Assembly (NCBI GenBank): GCA_905234145.1
Contig: CAJOGK010000032.1
Coordinates: 1 to 50,364 of the forward strand
Origin: an uncultured Prevotella sp.
Lineage (GTDB): Bacteria; Bacteroidota; Bacteroidia; Bacteroidales; Bacteroidaceae
Direction of reading: 5' to 3'
Length of the DNA: 50,364 nt
Translations under genes and position numbers: made by a program
Notes under the pieces: generated by a model
The model's input: the letters and a program-made list of their open reading frames with translations, nothing else
Told to the model about the DNA's origin: nothing
Databases searched by the model: none
Shown here: piece after piece, positions 38,696 to 47,491 of the stretch
Layout of the letters: each line of letters begins with the position of its first letter
How positions within the stretch are numbered: the stretch's first letter is position 1

Positions 38696-39604
38696 TCAAT
38701 GCTTACAGCAATTTTTGGTGCACTGGGCCTTTGCTTTCTTCACGATCTTCTTAGTCTGATTGAATAATTCCTCTGACGGTTCTGAACCTTCATTATAAAG
38801 TTGCAGATACCAACGAACGGTCCAGTTTAGCTCTTCTTTTGGTCGAAGGGTAGAGTAGGCGCCTTGACTCTCTAGTTCGATAAATGTCTTACCTCTATTT
38901 ACATATACCTGAATTTCTGCTTCATTGGGTGCTGGTTGCGATGGGGTAAGATCCTCAAAACATTTCACCAATAGCAAGCCATTGCTGTAATAAGCTAGCC
39001 AACCTTTACCATCAGCATTAACCTTTCTGTTCTCATCAGTAGTATCAGCCTGATACCAAGATGCCCCGAAATTGTTCTTGAAATTCATCAAGCCTGCTGG
39101 CCAGATGCTGTCTGCTGGTGCCTCGAAGAAAATTAGTCCACCATCGTTCAAAACGCGAGTGATTTCCCAAGGAGCCACCTTTCTAGCCTCATCGCCTTCG
39201 TTAATGATAGAGTAGGTGATAGCGATACCATCACCATCTGACTTAAAGGCCTTGCGAACTCTGAACTTCAGCTTTTCTGACACCTCACTTGTCATCGTAA
39301 GCACACCGTCCTTTTCTTCTACAGTATAAGGCTTCTTGTCGAATTCAAATACAGGGGGCCAATTCCATTCTTTCTGAGGACTTGTCCAAAACGTACTTCC
39401 AAAAGATTCTGGCCATTTTAGTTGTGAAATGACTTCTTGTTCGCCACACTTGAAGGAAAGAATTTTCGCGCCTTTGGCAGCATTAATCATCATCGTTAAG
39501 TTACCATTCTTCAGGGTATAAAGACCCTCTTCTTCGTTTTGCGCCATTGAGGCTGAGGTTCCTAAGACTAAAGCCATTAGGAGAGATGTTAGTAATCGAT
39601 TCAT
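38696..39604 (-). CDS. DUF4380-like exported protein
   Basis: 302 residues with signal peptide MNRLLTSLLMALVLGTSASMAQ. The body (YTLKNGNLTMMINAAKGAKILSFKCGEQEVISQ...WPESFGSTFWTSPQKEWNWPPVFEFDKKPY...WEITRVLNDGGLIFFEAP) matches the DUF4380 pattern, with a beta-sandwich like aldose mutarotases. A role in carbohydrate handling in the periplasm is inferred from fold only. The tail ends in a cysteine/histidine cluster (CTKNCCKH). No TAnnTTTG element was seen upstream. Confidence 0.72.
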   Translation of the reverse strand: MNRLLTSLLMALVLGTSASMAQNEEEGLYTLKNGNLTMMINAAKGAKILSFKCGEQEVISQLKWPESFGSTFWTSPQKEWNWPPVFEFDKKPYTVEEKDGVLTMTSEVSEKLKFRVRKAFKSDGDGIAITYSIINEGDEARKVAPWEITRVLNDGGLIFFEAPADSIWPAGLMNFKNNFGASWYQADTTDENRKVNADGKGWLAYYSNGLLLVKCFEDLTPSQPAPNEAEIQVYVNRGKTFIELESQGAYSTLRPKEELNWTVRWYLQLYNEGSEPSEELFNQTKKIVKKAKAQCTKNCCKH

Positions 39605-39735
39605 ACGTACATATTTTTTAGTTGATAATATTCATCTGATTATAATACGTTTGAAAGGACTGAATGTCTAAGATATGATACCTATATTTATAGAAGATTA
39701 ACGCTCTAATTGTTTGTGGTTCGCAATAATTCTTC

Positions 39736-39743
39736 TAAATTTG
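39736..39743 (+). promoter_or_regulatory. AlbA_2 gene promoter (TAAATTTG)
   Basis: TAnnTTTG element 18 bp before ATG 39761. Confidence 0.5.
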
Positions 39744-39760
39744 CACAAAAGAATGCGAAC

Positions 39761-40402
39761 ATGGACGATAAACTATATCTTCTAGGACTTATTCGCGAGG
39801 GTGAACACCAACAACAGGATTTCAAGTATCGGGTAGAGGATGCCTGTAAACTTGCCAAATCCGTATCAGCTTTCGCCAATACTGATGGAGGACGATTGCT
39901 GATAGGGGTGAGGGATGATTCTGGTGTTCGTTCTGAAGAAGAAATCTTCATGATGCACCAAGCTGCTTACAAATATTGTAAGCCAGAGGCCAGCATAAAA
40001 TTTGATACTTATCATGTGGATAAGCGCACGATTGTTATCGCGACCGTACCGCCATCAGAGCGAAAACCTATCTACGCCATCAATGAAAAAGGCGAACAAC
40101 GGGCTTATATCCGTATTACTGATGAGAACATCGTAGCTTCGCCCGTTCATTTGGCTATCTGGCGAGAACAACTATCAGAACGTGGGGCAATGGTAACTTA
40201 TTCGCCTGCAATGAAAAAACTTTTGAATGCGATGGCTTCAGACTATCCAGATCAGCAACCTCAGTCTTTTACGCTAAACCAACTCGTACGTCGTTCTCGT
40301 CTCCCTCGTCCAAAAGTCATCACCCTTTTGGCTCGTTTCGTCCGTTTTGGCTTAGCCCGTTGGCAATATCGCGACCAACAATTCTTATTTCAAGCCATCT
40401 AA
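39761..40402 (+). CDS. AlbA_2 (Schlafen-type) putative DNA/ATP-binding protein
   Basis: 213 residues from ATG 39761. The AlbA_2 signature is clear: EGEHQQQDFKYRVEDACKLAKSVSAFANTDGGRLLIGVRDDSG, followed by KRTIVIATVPPSERKPIYAINEKGEQRAYIRITDENIVAS. The C-terminal 70 residues (SFTLNQLVRRSRLPRPKVITLLARFVRFGLARWQYRDQQFLF) look like a winged helix. Such proteins are often transcriptional regulators, and some Schlafen-like proteins are nucleases. Its target is unknown. It sits beside a decayed BspA-like tail and a fic gene. Confidence 0.78.
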   Translation: MDDKLYLLGLIREGEHQQQDFKYRVEDACKLAKSVSAFANTDGGRLLIGVRDDSGVRSEEEIFMMHQAAYKYCKPEASIKFDTYHVDKRTIVIATVPPSERKPIYAINEKGEQRAYIRITDENIVASPVHLAIWREQLSERGAMVTYSPAMKKLLNAMASDYPDQQPQSFTLNQLVRRSRLPRPKVITLLARFVRFGLARWQYRDQQFLFQAI

Positions 40403-40410
40403 TAATTAAA

Positions 40411-40652
40411 TTTTCCCTGCCTTTTTTGTATGTTCCGAAAGGTACAATTGACAATTATAAAGCAACTGCTGGTTGGAACGACTTCATATTTATAGAGGAA
40501 GGTACACCAACAAATATCAATTCTGCCAAGATAGTACAAACAACAGAATTTGAACGATTTACTATAGGTGGTAAGCGAATATCAAAACCTCAGCATGGAG
40601 TGAATATTATAAAAAGAATGATGGAACGACTAAAAAGGTCATAATCAAATAA
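40411..40652 (+). pseudogene. Remnant of a BspA-like protein C-terminus
   Basis: About 70 codons read LPFLYVPKGTIDNYKATAGWNDFIFIEEG...FTIGGKRISKPQHGVNIIK, the end of a BspA-like LRR protein (LYVPKGT...Y..A.GW.DF). The conserved tail DGTTKKVIIK plus stop is present but in another frame, so one A appears to be lost near 40620 (GAATG for GAAATG). There is no start or N-terminal part: AlbA_2 ends immediately upstream. A truncated, frameshifted relic. Confidence 0.7.
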
Positions 40653-40708
40653 GACCTACCCTACTACCGTCAGATGACTGAAATGTCGATAAATAAAGGG
40701 AATGTGGC

Positions 40709-40750
40709 ACGGTAGGTGTTGACGCAACACCTACCGTACACCTACCGTAG
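40709..40750. repeat. ACGGTAGGTGTTG palindrome and partial copy
   Basis: Perfect 13-bp arms (40709-40721 and 40725-40737) with a 3-nt loop, plus a third partial inverted copy to 40750. It lies just beyond the fic stop. Same family as the GTTAGGTGTT cluster at 3122-3238. It may act as a 3' hairpin of the fic mRNA. Confidence 0.7.
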
Positions 40751-40753
40751 AGG

Positions 40754-41641
40754 TCACATTTTTATCTTAAAATAACGAAGCAAGTCTTTATAGAGATCTT
40801 GAGCTGTAAGGCAAGTATCTGTAAGATAGCCATTAATATGACCCCATTCTCTAAGGCCTCGATAATAGAATAATTTCAATTCATCCGTGATAATAAAGGG
40901 AATAATGTTATTTGCTAGACATTCCTTGAACATTATCAAGCGACCAACACGACCATTACCATCCTGGAAAGGATGTATCTGCTCAAAACGTACATGAAAA
41001 TCTAGGATATTTTCTAGCGATTTTTGACGATTCTGATGATATTCAGCGAGCAAAGCCTTCAAGCTTTTATGTACTTCTTCTGGTGGACAAGTATCAATAC
41101 CTCCAACCTCATTAGGTAATCGCTTATAATCACCTACAGCAAACCAGTCTTTTCGACTATCAGATGTTCCAGTCTTCAATAGCAGATGGAGATGCTTGAT
41201 TGAATCCTCAGTAAGTTTTTCCTCCGCATGATCAATGATATAGTCGATGCAACGAAAATGATTAACTGTCTCAACAATATCATCCACATTGATGGCGCTA
41301 TCTGTTATGCCAATGGTATTTGTCTCAAAGATATATCGAGTTTGATCATGCGTTAATTTGCTTCCTTCGATATGATTAGAGTTATAAGTCAAATCGATTT
41401 GCGTACGATGATAGATGCTGCCTTTAAGCTTCATGGCTTTCTGCTCTCTTAATACTTCTAAAAGAGGAGAGATAGGTGCCTTATTCTTACCTCGCTTAGG
41501 CAAAACAGCATCCATAGGGATATTCCAAGTCTTACCCGTAAGGAAAGCACCTTCGATTTTTCCCTGAGCACAATAATTGCGAGCTGTACGCTCAGAAATA
41601 TCATATTTCTCTGCAAACTGAATAACTGATATATACTCCAT
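40754..41641 (-). CDS. Fic-family protein with N-terminal HTH
   Basis: 295 residues from ATG 41641. An N-terminal helix-turn-helix-like segment (SVIQFAEKYDISERTARNYCAQGKIEGAFLTGKTWNIP) is followed by an inhibitory-helix motif (TYNSNHIEGSKLT) and the catalytic Fic motif HPFQDGNGRVGR. It transfers AMP or a similar group to a hydroxyl of a target protein; the inhibitory helix keeps it off. The target is unknown. The HTH and the perfect palindrome TTGCCGATATCGGCAA in its promoter suggest autoregulation. The start at 41641 is supported by the promoter at 41682-41689 lying upstream. Confidence 0.88.
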   Translation of the reverse strand: MEYISVIQFAEKYDISERTARNYCAQGKIEGAFLTGKTWNIPMDAVLPKRGKNKAPISPLLEVLREQKAMKLKGSIYHRTQIDLTYNSNHIEGSKLTHDQTRYIFETNTIGITDSAINVDDIVETVNHFRCIDYIIDHAEEKLTEDSIKHLHLLLKTGTSDSRKDWFAVGDYKRLPNEVGGIDTCPPEEVHKSLKALLAEYHQNRQKSLENILDFHVRFEQIHPFQDGNGRVGRLIMFKECLANNIIPFIITDELKLFYYRGLREWGHINGYLTDTCLTAQDLYKDLLRYFKIKM

Positions 41642-41650
41642 TTTTCTTTT

Positions 41651-41712
41651 TATCGGCAAGTTTTTGAGCCATTTTCTGCTGCAAATATACAAAATTTTGC
41701 CGATATCGGCAA
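41651..41712 (-). promoter_or_regulatory. fic promoter with palindromic operator
   Basis: TATATTTG on the minus strand (41682-41689) is a TAnnTTTG element. The perfect 16-bp palindrome TTGCCGATATCGGCAA (41697-41712) fills the space between it and the -33 position, and a half-site TATCGGCAAG (41651-41660) lies just before the ATG. A repressor bound here would block the polymerase. Confidence 0.65.
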
Positions 41713-41759
41713 GAAAATAAAGGGATATTTTTGAGGAAAGAGAAGCGATTGTAAAGGAA

Positions 41760-42000
41760 ATATGCTAAAATTTAACACTTCGAAATGAAGCAATCTAGAA
41801 ATGGAGTAGGGGAGGAAAAGGCGAAAAATGAGGGAGAAGGAGGCTCAAAGGGAGCGAGAGGTAAGCAAAGGCAAGGCGAGGTTACGGCTTAGTTAGAGAA
41901 AAAGTATTCCCTCACGTGGGAAAAAGTGCTAGAAAGGTAAAAAGTGCTAGAATTAATGGTAAAAAGTAACTTATTAGGAGGAAAAATGATATCGAAAAAG
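41760..42000. other. Purine-rich non-coding stretch
   Basis: No gene is seen. Plus-strand A+G is very high from about 41785 to 41895. Two copies of AAAAAGTGCTAGAA follow at about 41923 and 41940, and a TTCCC tcacg TGGGAA palindrome lies at about 41909-41922. No function is proposed. Confidence 0.4.
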
Positions 42001-42002
42001 AG

Positions 42003-42049
42003 GGCCTATTTTGTAAGCATCAGATAGTCAGATAGTTACAAAATAGGCC
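42003..42049 (-). terminator. Terminator of the polysaccharide deacetylase gene
   Basis: A perfect 14-bp stem (42003-42016 with 42036-42049, GGCCTATTTTGTAA) is followed on the minus strand by CTCTTTTT. It lies 77 bp beyond the deacetylase stop. Confidence 0.7.
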
Positions 42050-42125
42050 ATAATTTGCGTGTACGATTGCCATCTGTGCGTTGGTGACTATCGCACGATT
42101 CTCAGACGTTTGTTTGTAAAGAATC

Positions 42126-42905
42126 TTATTTATTCTGGCGATTTACGAACTCTGTATAGGTGATAAACTCGTGGCCATGCTGTAGAAGCATTTTTACCAA
42201 ACGATCGAGGCGCTCACACATTTGCTGGCCACTATGATTGCGAATGATAAAAGGCATTTTAAACTCAGGATGCGCCTTCAGTTCGAAAAACTCCCAAGGA
42301 TGGAAATAGGTTACGAAATAGCCATCCTTACTAAGTACTCTACGAACCAAAAGATGATAAAGCAACTCTGGGAGATTATGCAAAGCGAGCCAGAAGAGCG
42401 GAAAACGAATCAAAGGCGTAACAGAAGCAGGAATCTGCATCACGCCATCTTTCATAAACCAAGTACGAGGCTCCGTCAAGTGCATATAGCGCCCTGGTAT
42501 AAAAGCCGGATTCAAGGAAGAATTGTAGAGATAGCCCACTCGCTTGATTTCTGACTCGATAACAGGAAACATACGAGGTTGGCGATAACCAAAGACTTTG
42601 CGACCCGTTACTCGCTCTACGATCTCTTTCGAACGTGCGAAATCAGTTTCCTTTGGCTCGAAATGATCAACACCGTGACAAGCCACTTCGTGACTCTCGT
42701 CCATAATTCTCTGCATCACCTCTGGTGCATGTTCTGCAAAGTTGCCTGTACAGAAAAACGTAGCCCGAACCCCATTCTGCTTCAAAACATCGAGAATGCG
42801 ATTTGTGCCAACCTTCGAAACTTTCATGCCTTCCTCTAGCGAGAACTCTACCCCATGCTCGCGAGGTACATCAAACTCTTCTGTGTCAAAACTTAATAAT
42901 ATCAT
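42126..42905 (-). CDS. Polysaccharide deacetylase family protein
   Basis: 259 residues. The NodB-type catalytic domain begins ILLSFDTEEFD (metal-binding Asp pair), followed by VRATFFCTGNFAEHAPEV, the zinc-histidine motif HEVACHGVDHFEP and GYRQPRMF. The C-terminal GYFVTYFHPWEF belongs to the extended form associated with exopolysaccharide loci. No signal peptide is evident. It removes N-acetyl groups from a glycan that cannot be named from sequence. Promoter TACCTTTG at 42930-42937. Confidence 0.85.
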   Translation of the reverse strand: MILLSFDTEEFDVPREHGVEFSLEEGMKVSKVGTNRILDVLKQNGVRATFFCTGNFAEHAPEVMQRIMDESHEVACHGVDHFEPKETDFARSKEIVERVTGRKVFGYRQPRMFPVIESEIKRVGYLYNSSLNPAFIPGRYMHLTEPRTWFMKDGVMQIPASVTPLIRFPLFWLALHNLPELLYHLLVRRVLSKDGYFVTYFHPWEFFELKAHPEFKMPFIIRNHSGQQMCERLDRLVKMLLQHGHEFITYTEFVNRQNK

Positions 42906-42929
42906 CAGTTACCTTTTAAATTCCAACTG

Positions 42930-42937
42930 CAAAGGTA
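42930..42937 (-). promoter_or_regulatory. Deacetylase gene promoter (TACCTTTG)
   Basis: Minus-strand TAnnTTTG element 25 bp before the ATG at 42905. Confidence 0.55.
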
Positions 42938-42998
42938 AGCAAAAAATGCAAGAATGAAAATAAATCGCGATTTATTTTGTATTTTGCTCGATTTACAC

Positions 42999-43006
42999 TA
43001 TCTTTG
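42999..43006 (+). promoter_or_regulatory. leuS promoter (TATCTTTG)
   Basis: Plus-strand TAnnTTTG element 57 bp before the leuS ATG. Confidence 0.55.
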
Positions 43007-43062
43007 CAGCCTAGATAAGTCTAAATAAGTAATGTACGGAAACAATAAATAACAAAGATACA

Positions 43063-45881
43063 ATGGACTACAATTTTAGAGACATCGAACAAAAATGGCA
43101 AAAGCGATGGGTAGAGAATGGTACCTATCGAGTAGTAGAGGACAAAAACAAGAAGAAATTCTATGTGCTCAACATGTTCCCTTATCCTAGTGGAGCAGGC
43201 CTGCATGTGGGTCATCCTTTGGATACATCGCTAGTGATATCTATGCCCGCTACAAGCGTCAGCAAGGCTTTAACGTGCTGAATCCTATGGGCTACGATGC
43301 TTACGGACTACCCGCAGAGCAATACGCTATCCAGACAGGTCAGCACCCAGAGAAGACCACCTTCGAGAATATCGATCGTTATCGCTCTCAGCTTGATAAG
43401 ATTGGTTTCTCATTCGATTGGGAGCGCGAGGTTCGTACTTGCGATCCTATCTATTACAAGTGGACACAGTGGGCCTTCCAACGTATGTTTAAGAGCTACT
43501 TCTCAACTTCATCCCACAAGGCTCAGCCTACCATCAAACTTATTGAGCACTTCGAACTGATGGGTACAGAAGATTGTCATGCCCTTGGAACAGAGGAGCT
43601 TCACTTTACAGCTTCTGATTGGGCTAGCTTCTCAGAGAAGAAGAAGCAAGAGGTACTGATGAACTATCGTATTGCCTATCTTGCTGATACGATGGTGAAT
43701 TGGTGCCCAGAGTTGGGAACTGTATTGGCTAATGATGAGGTAGTAGATGGTGTAAGCGTTCGTGGTGGTTATCCAGTGGTTCAGAAGAAAATGCGCCAAT
43801 GGTGCTTGCGAGTATCTGCTTACGCTCAGCGTTTGCTCGATGGTCTTGAGGAGATAGATTGGACGGACTCTCTGAAAGAAACCCAGCGCAACTGGATTGG
43901 TCGCTCTGAGGGTACAGAAGTAGAGTTTAAGGTAGCTGATTCTGATAAGCACTTTACCATCTTTACTACTCGTGCTGATACCATGTTTGGTGTTACCTTT
44001 ATGGTTTTAGCTCCAGAATCAGAGCTCGTAGCAGAACTCACAACACCTGAGCAGAAGGCAGAGGTAGACAAATATCTCGACTATGTAAAGAAGCGTACGG
44101 AACGTGATCGTCAGATGGACCACAAGGTTACTGGTGTATTCTCCGGAAGCTATGCCATCAATCCTTTCAATGATGAAAAGATCCCCATCTGGATAGCTGA
44201 ATACGTACTCGCTGGTTATGGTACTGGCGCCATCATGGCCGTACCTGCTCACGATAGTCGTGACTATGCTTTTGCTAAGCATTTCAATCTCCCAATTATT
44301 CCATTGATTGAGGGTGCTGATGTCTCTGAGGAGAGCTATGATGCCAAGGAGGGAATCATGTGTAACTCAGCTTCTAACAAGTTCAGTCTCAATGGATTAA
44401 CCGTTAAGGAAGCTATTGCTGCTACGAAGAAATTTGTTACTGAGCAAGGCCTTGGACGAGTAAAAGTGAATTATCGTTTGAGGGATGCTATTTTCTCTCG
44501 TCAGCGTTATTGGGGTGAGCCATTCCCTGTTTACTACAAGGACAATATGCCTTATATGATTCCAAAGGAGTGCTTACCACTCGAATTGCCAGAAATCGAT
44601 GAGTATAAGCCTACAGAAACGGGCGAGCCACCATTGGGACGTGCTAAGATGTGGGCTTGGGATACCAAGTTCGATAAGGTCGTATCGAAGGATGAGATTG
44701 ACAACAAGACCGTCTTCCCTTTGGAGCTCAATACGATGCCTGGTTTTGCTGGAAGTTCAGCTTACTATCTGCGCTATATGGACCCAAAGAACGAGAAGGC
44801 CCTTGTAAGTCGCGATGCTGATGAGTATTGGCGCAATGTTGACCTCTATGTTGGTGGTACTGAGCACGCTACGGGTCACTTGATTTATTCACGTTTCTGG
44901 AATAAGTTCCTTTATGATTCTGGTTATTCTTGCGAGGACGAGCCATTCAAGAAGCTCGTTAATCAGGGTATGATTCAGGGACGATCTAACTTCGTTTATC
45001 GTATCGAGGACGAAGGTGCAGATAAGGGTAAGTTCGTTAGCTTTGGCTTGAAGGATAACTATACCACAACACCTATCCACGTAGATGTTAACATCGTTTC
45101 TGCAGATATTCTCGACATCGATGCCTTCAAGGCTTGGCGCCCTGAGTATGAGAATGCTGAGTTTATCCTCGAGAATGGTCAGTACAAGTGCGGATGGGCC
45201 ATCGAAAAGATGTCGAAGTCGATGTTCAACGTGGTAAATCCGGATATGATTGTTGAGAAGTATGGTGCTGATACCTTGCGTCTTTACGAGATGTTCCTGG
45301 GTCCTGTAGAACAGAGCAAACCTTGGGATACCAATGGTATCGATGGTTGCCATCGCTTCTTGCGCAAGTTCTGGAACCTTTTCCAGAATGGTTTCGATGA
45401 GGGCGAGGCTACCGCAGAGAACCTAAAGAGCGTACATAAGCTGATCAAGAAGGTATCGCAGGATATCGAAACCTTCAGTTATAATACCTCTATCTCTGCC
45501 TTTATGATTTGCGTCAACGAGCTTTCTCAGCAGAAGTGCAAGAACAAGGAGATGCTGAAGACACTTGTGATTCTGATTGCACCATTTGCACCTCATATCG
45601 CAGAAGAGCTTTGGGAGATGCTGGGCGAAAAGGGTAGTGTTTGCGACTCGAAGTGGCCAAAGTGGGATGAAAAGTATCTTGTAGAGAGTCAGGTTAAGTT
45701 GGGTATTGCCTTTAACGGTAAGACTCGCTTGGAAATGGAGTTCCCTGCAGATGCTGACAATAAGACCATCGAGGAAGCTGTACTCTCAGATGAGCGTGCC
45801 AAGAAGTATCTCGACGGTTTCCAGGTAGCAAAGGTTATCATCGTCCCTAAGCGTATGGTGAACATTGTTCTGAAAAAATAA
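43063..45881 (+). CDS. leuS: Leucyl-tRNA synthetase (frameshifted as sequenced)
   Basis: From ATG 43063 the frame reads [24 protein letters not shown]...[21 protein letters not shown] with the HIGH-type motif HVGH, then derails. Restoring one G in CCTTTGGATACATC at about 43221 yields [36 protein letters not shown], and the frame runs on to 45881. The editing domain and KMSKS motif ([13 protein letters not shown]) are intact, and the joined length of about 939 residues is normal. The enzyme charges tRNA-Leu and is essential, so a base-calling or consensus error is the simplest reading. Confidence 0.9.
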
Positions 45882-45882
45882 G

Positions 45883-47406
45883 ATGACTTTACATCACAAA
45901 ATGATTTTAAACGAGGCCAAGGACTATATGTTTATAGTTCTGGGCCTCCTTATCTATACTGTAGCATTTACTGTCTTTCTGATGCCCTATCAGATAGTAG
46001 CAGGAGGTGTTACAGGTCTTTCAGCTATCATCTACTATGCCACAGGTTTCCATCTGGAGAACACCTATATTATCATCAATGGTATTCTGCTTGTAGTAGC
46101 ACTGAAGATATTGGGCTTCAAGTTCATGATGAAGACCATCTTCGCTATCTTTACCCTTTATTTCTTGCTGATGTTTGCGCAAGATCTGCTACCTAAGCAA
46201 GAAAACGGACTACCCTTTAAACTAATGGGAGAGGGTCAGGACTTTATGTCGATGATTATTGGTTGTGTACTTACTGGTATCGCTTTGGCTACAGTCTTTA
46301 CCCATAATGGTTCTACGGGAGGTACAGATGTGATTGCAGCTTCTGTCAATAAGTTCCATCCAAATGTATCGCTTGGCAATGTACTGATAGCAGCTGATTT
46401 CTGTATCATTGGTTCTTGTATGTTCTTCCCTCAGTTTGGCACCTATATGGAGCGATCCCATAAGGTAATGTTTGGTTTCTGCGTGATGGCTCTCGAGAAC
46501 TATACCTTGGACTATGTGATGAATGCCAGAAGACAATCTGTACAGTTCTTGATTTTCACTCGCAAATGGCAAGAAATTGCCAATGCCATTGGTACTGAAA
46601 CCAAGCATGGTGTAACAATTCTCGACGGACATGGATGGTATACAGGAAAAGAGGTAAAGGTACTCTGTATCCTTGCCAGAAAGAATGAGAGTATCAATAT
46701 GTTCCGTCTTATCAAGATGATAGACCCTAATGCCTTTGTTTCGCAATCGAGTGTTATTGGTGTATATGGTGAAGGTTTCGAAGAGATGAACGTAAAAGTA
46801 AAAGCACAGAAGAAAAAGACGAAAGTAGTTTTTGCTACCAACAATCTGAATAAGCTCAGCGAGGTAAAAAAGATACTTGGTAACGACTATGAAGTAATGT
46901 CGCTCTCAGATATTGGTTGTTATGATGATATACCAGAGAAAGGTCAGACATTGGAAGATAATGCGCTGATTAAGGCTCAGTGGGTATATGACAAATATCA
47001 TGTGAATTGTTTTGCTGACGATACAGGCCTTGAAGTTGATGCTCTGGGAGGAGCCCCAGGTGTTTATAGTGCCAGATATGCTGGAGGCGAAGGCCATAAT
47101 TCAGAGGCAAACATGAAAAAGCTGCTTTCTGAACTTGAACATACAGAGAATCGAAAGGCCCGTTTCCGTACTGTGATAGCCCTTATTATCAATGGTAAGG
47201 TAACTACCTTTGATGGTATCGTAAATGGATCTATCACTCGTGCAAAACGAGGTGGAGAAGGCTTTGGATATGATCCTATTTTCATGCCCGATGGTTATGA
47301 TAAGACATTTGCTGAATTAGGCTTAAATGTGAAGAATCATATCAGTCATAGGGCAAAGGCGGTTCAAAAACTCTGCGAATATCTGAAAGCGAAAAATGAA
47401 AAGTGA
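45883..47406 (+). CDS. YitT-family membrane protein fused in frame to RdgB/HAM1 NTP pyrophosphatase
   Basis: 507 residues. Residues 1 to about 305 are a YitT-type protein: several transmembrane helices ([59 protein letters not shown]) and a C-terminal DUF2179 domain ([19 protein letters not shown]...[19 protein letters not shown]). Residues from about 311 are a complete Rdg[21 protein letters not shown]...[25 protein letters not shown]...[25 protein letters not shown]. RdgB hydrolyses ITP, XTP and dITP. The two are normally adjacent separate genes; the junction [17 protein letters not shown] lacks a stop and start, so a small in-frame deletion or a real fusion are both possible. Confidence 0.85.
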   Translation: MTLHHKMILNEAKDYMFIVLGLLIYTVAFTVFLMPYQIVAGGVTGLSAIIYYATGFHLENTYIIINGILLVVALKILGFKFMMKTIFAIFTLYFLLMFAQDLLPKQENGLPFKLMGEGQDFMSMIIGCVLTGIALATVFTHNGSTGGTDVIAASVNKFHPNVSLGNVLIAADFCIIGSCMFFPQFGTYMERSHKVMFGFCVMALENYTLDYVMNARRQSVQFLIFTRKWQEIANAIGTETKHGVTILDGHGWYTGKEVKVLCILARKNESINMFRLIKMIDPNAFVSQSSVIGVYGEGFEEMNVKVKAQKKKTKVVFATNNLNKLSEVKKILGNDYEVMSLSDIGCYDDIPEKGQTLEDNALIKAQWVYDKYHVNCFADDTGLEVDALGGAPGVYSARYAGGEGHNSEANMKKLLSELEHTENRKARFRTVIALIINGKVTTFDGIVNGSITRAKRGGEGFGYDPIFMPDGYDKTFAELGLNVKNHISHRAKAVQKLCEYLKAKNEK

Positions 47407-47491
47407 AAAGTTGATGAGTGATCAGATGAGAAAAATAAAACAGAATTGGTGGTGGAGATTATCTCTACTACTTCTCACTTTTCACTTTTCA
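47397..47491 (+). repeat. Inverted heptamer repeats spanning the porZ start
   Basis: TGAAAAGTGAAAAG (47397-47410) is perfectly complementary to CTTTTCACTTTTCA (47478-47491). The right arm lies in a run of five imperfect heptamers (CTTCTCA, CTTTTCA, CTTTTCA, CTTTCTA, CTTTTTC; 47471-47505) that encodes the hydrophobic core of the porZ signal peptide. The hairpin would enclose the likely porZ start codons. Confidence 0.65.

Noticed and set aside
41905..41925. parS-like CACGTG in the purine-rich region
   Set aside because: The flanks do not match the consensus; it is better explained as a TTCCC/GGGAA palindrome.
43221..43281. Programmed frameshifting or translational bypass in leuS and the other broken genes
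   Set aside because: Conserved residues are missing rather than merely out of frame in polA and lgt, and no slippery site common to the breaks was seen; deletion or sequencing error is simpler.
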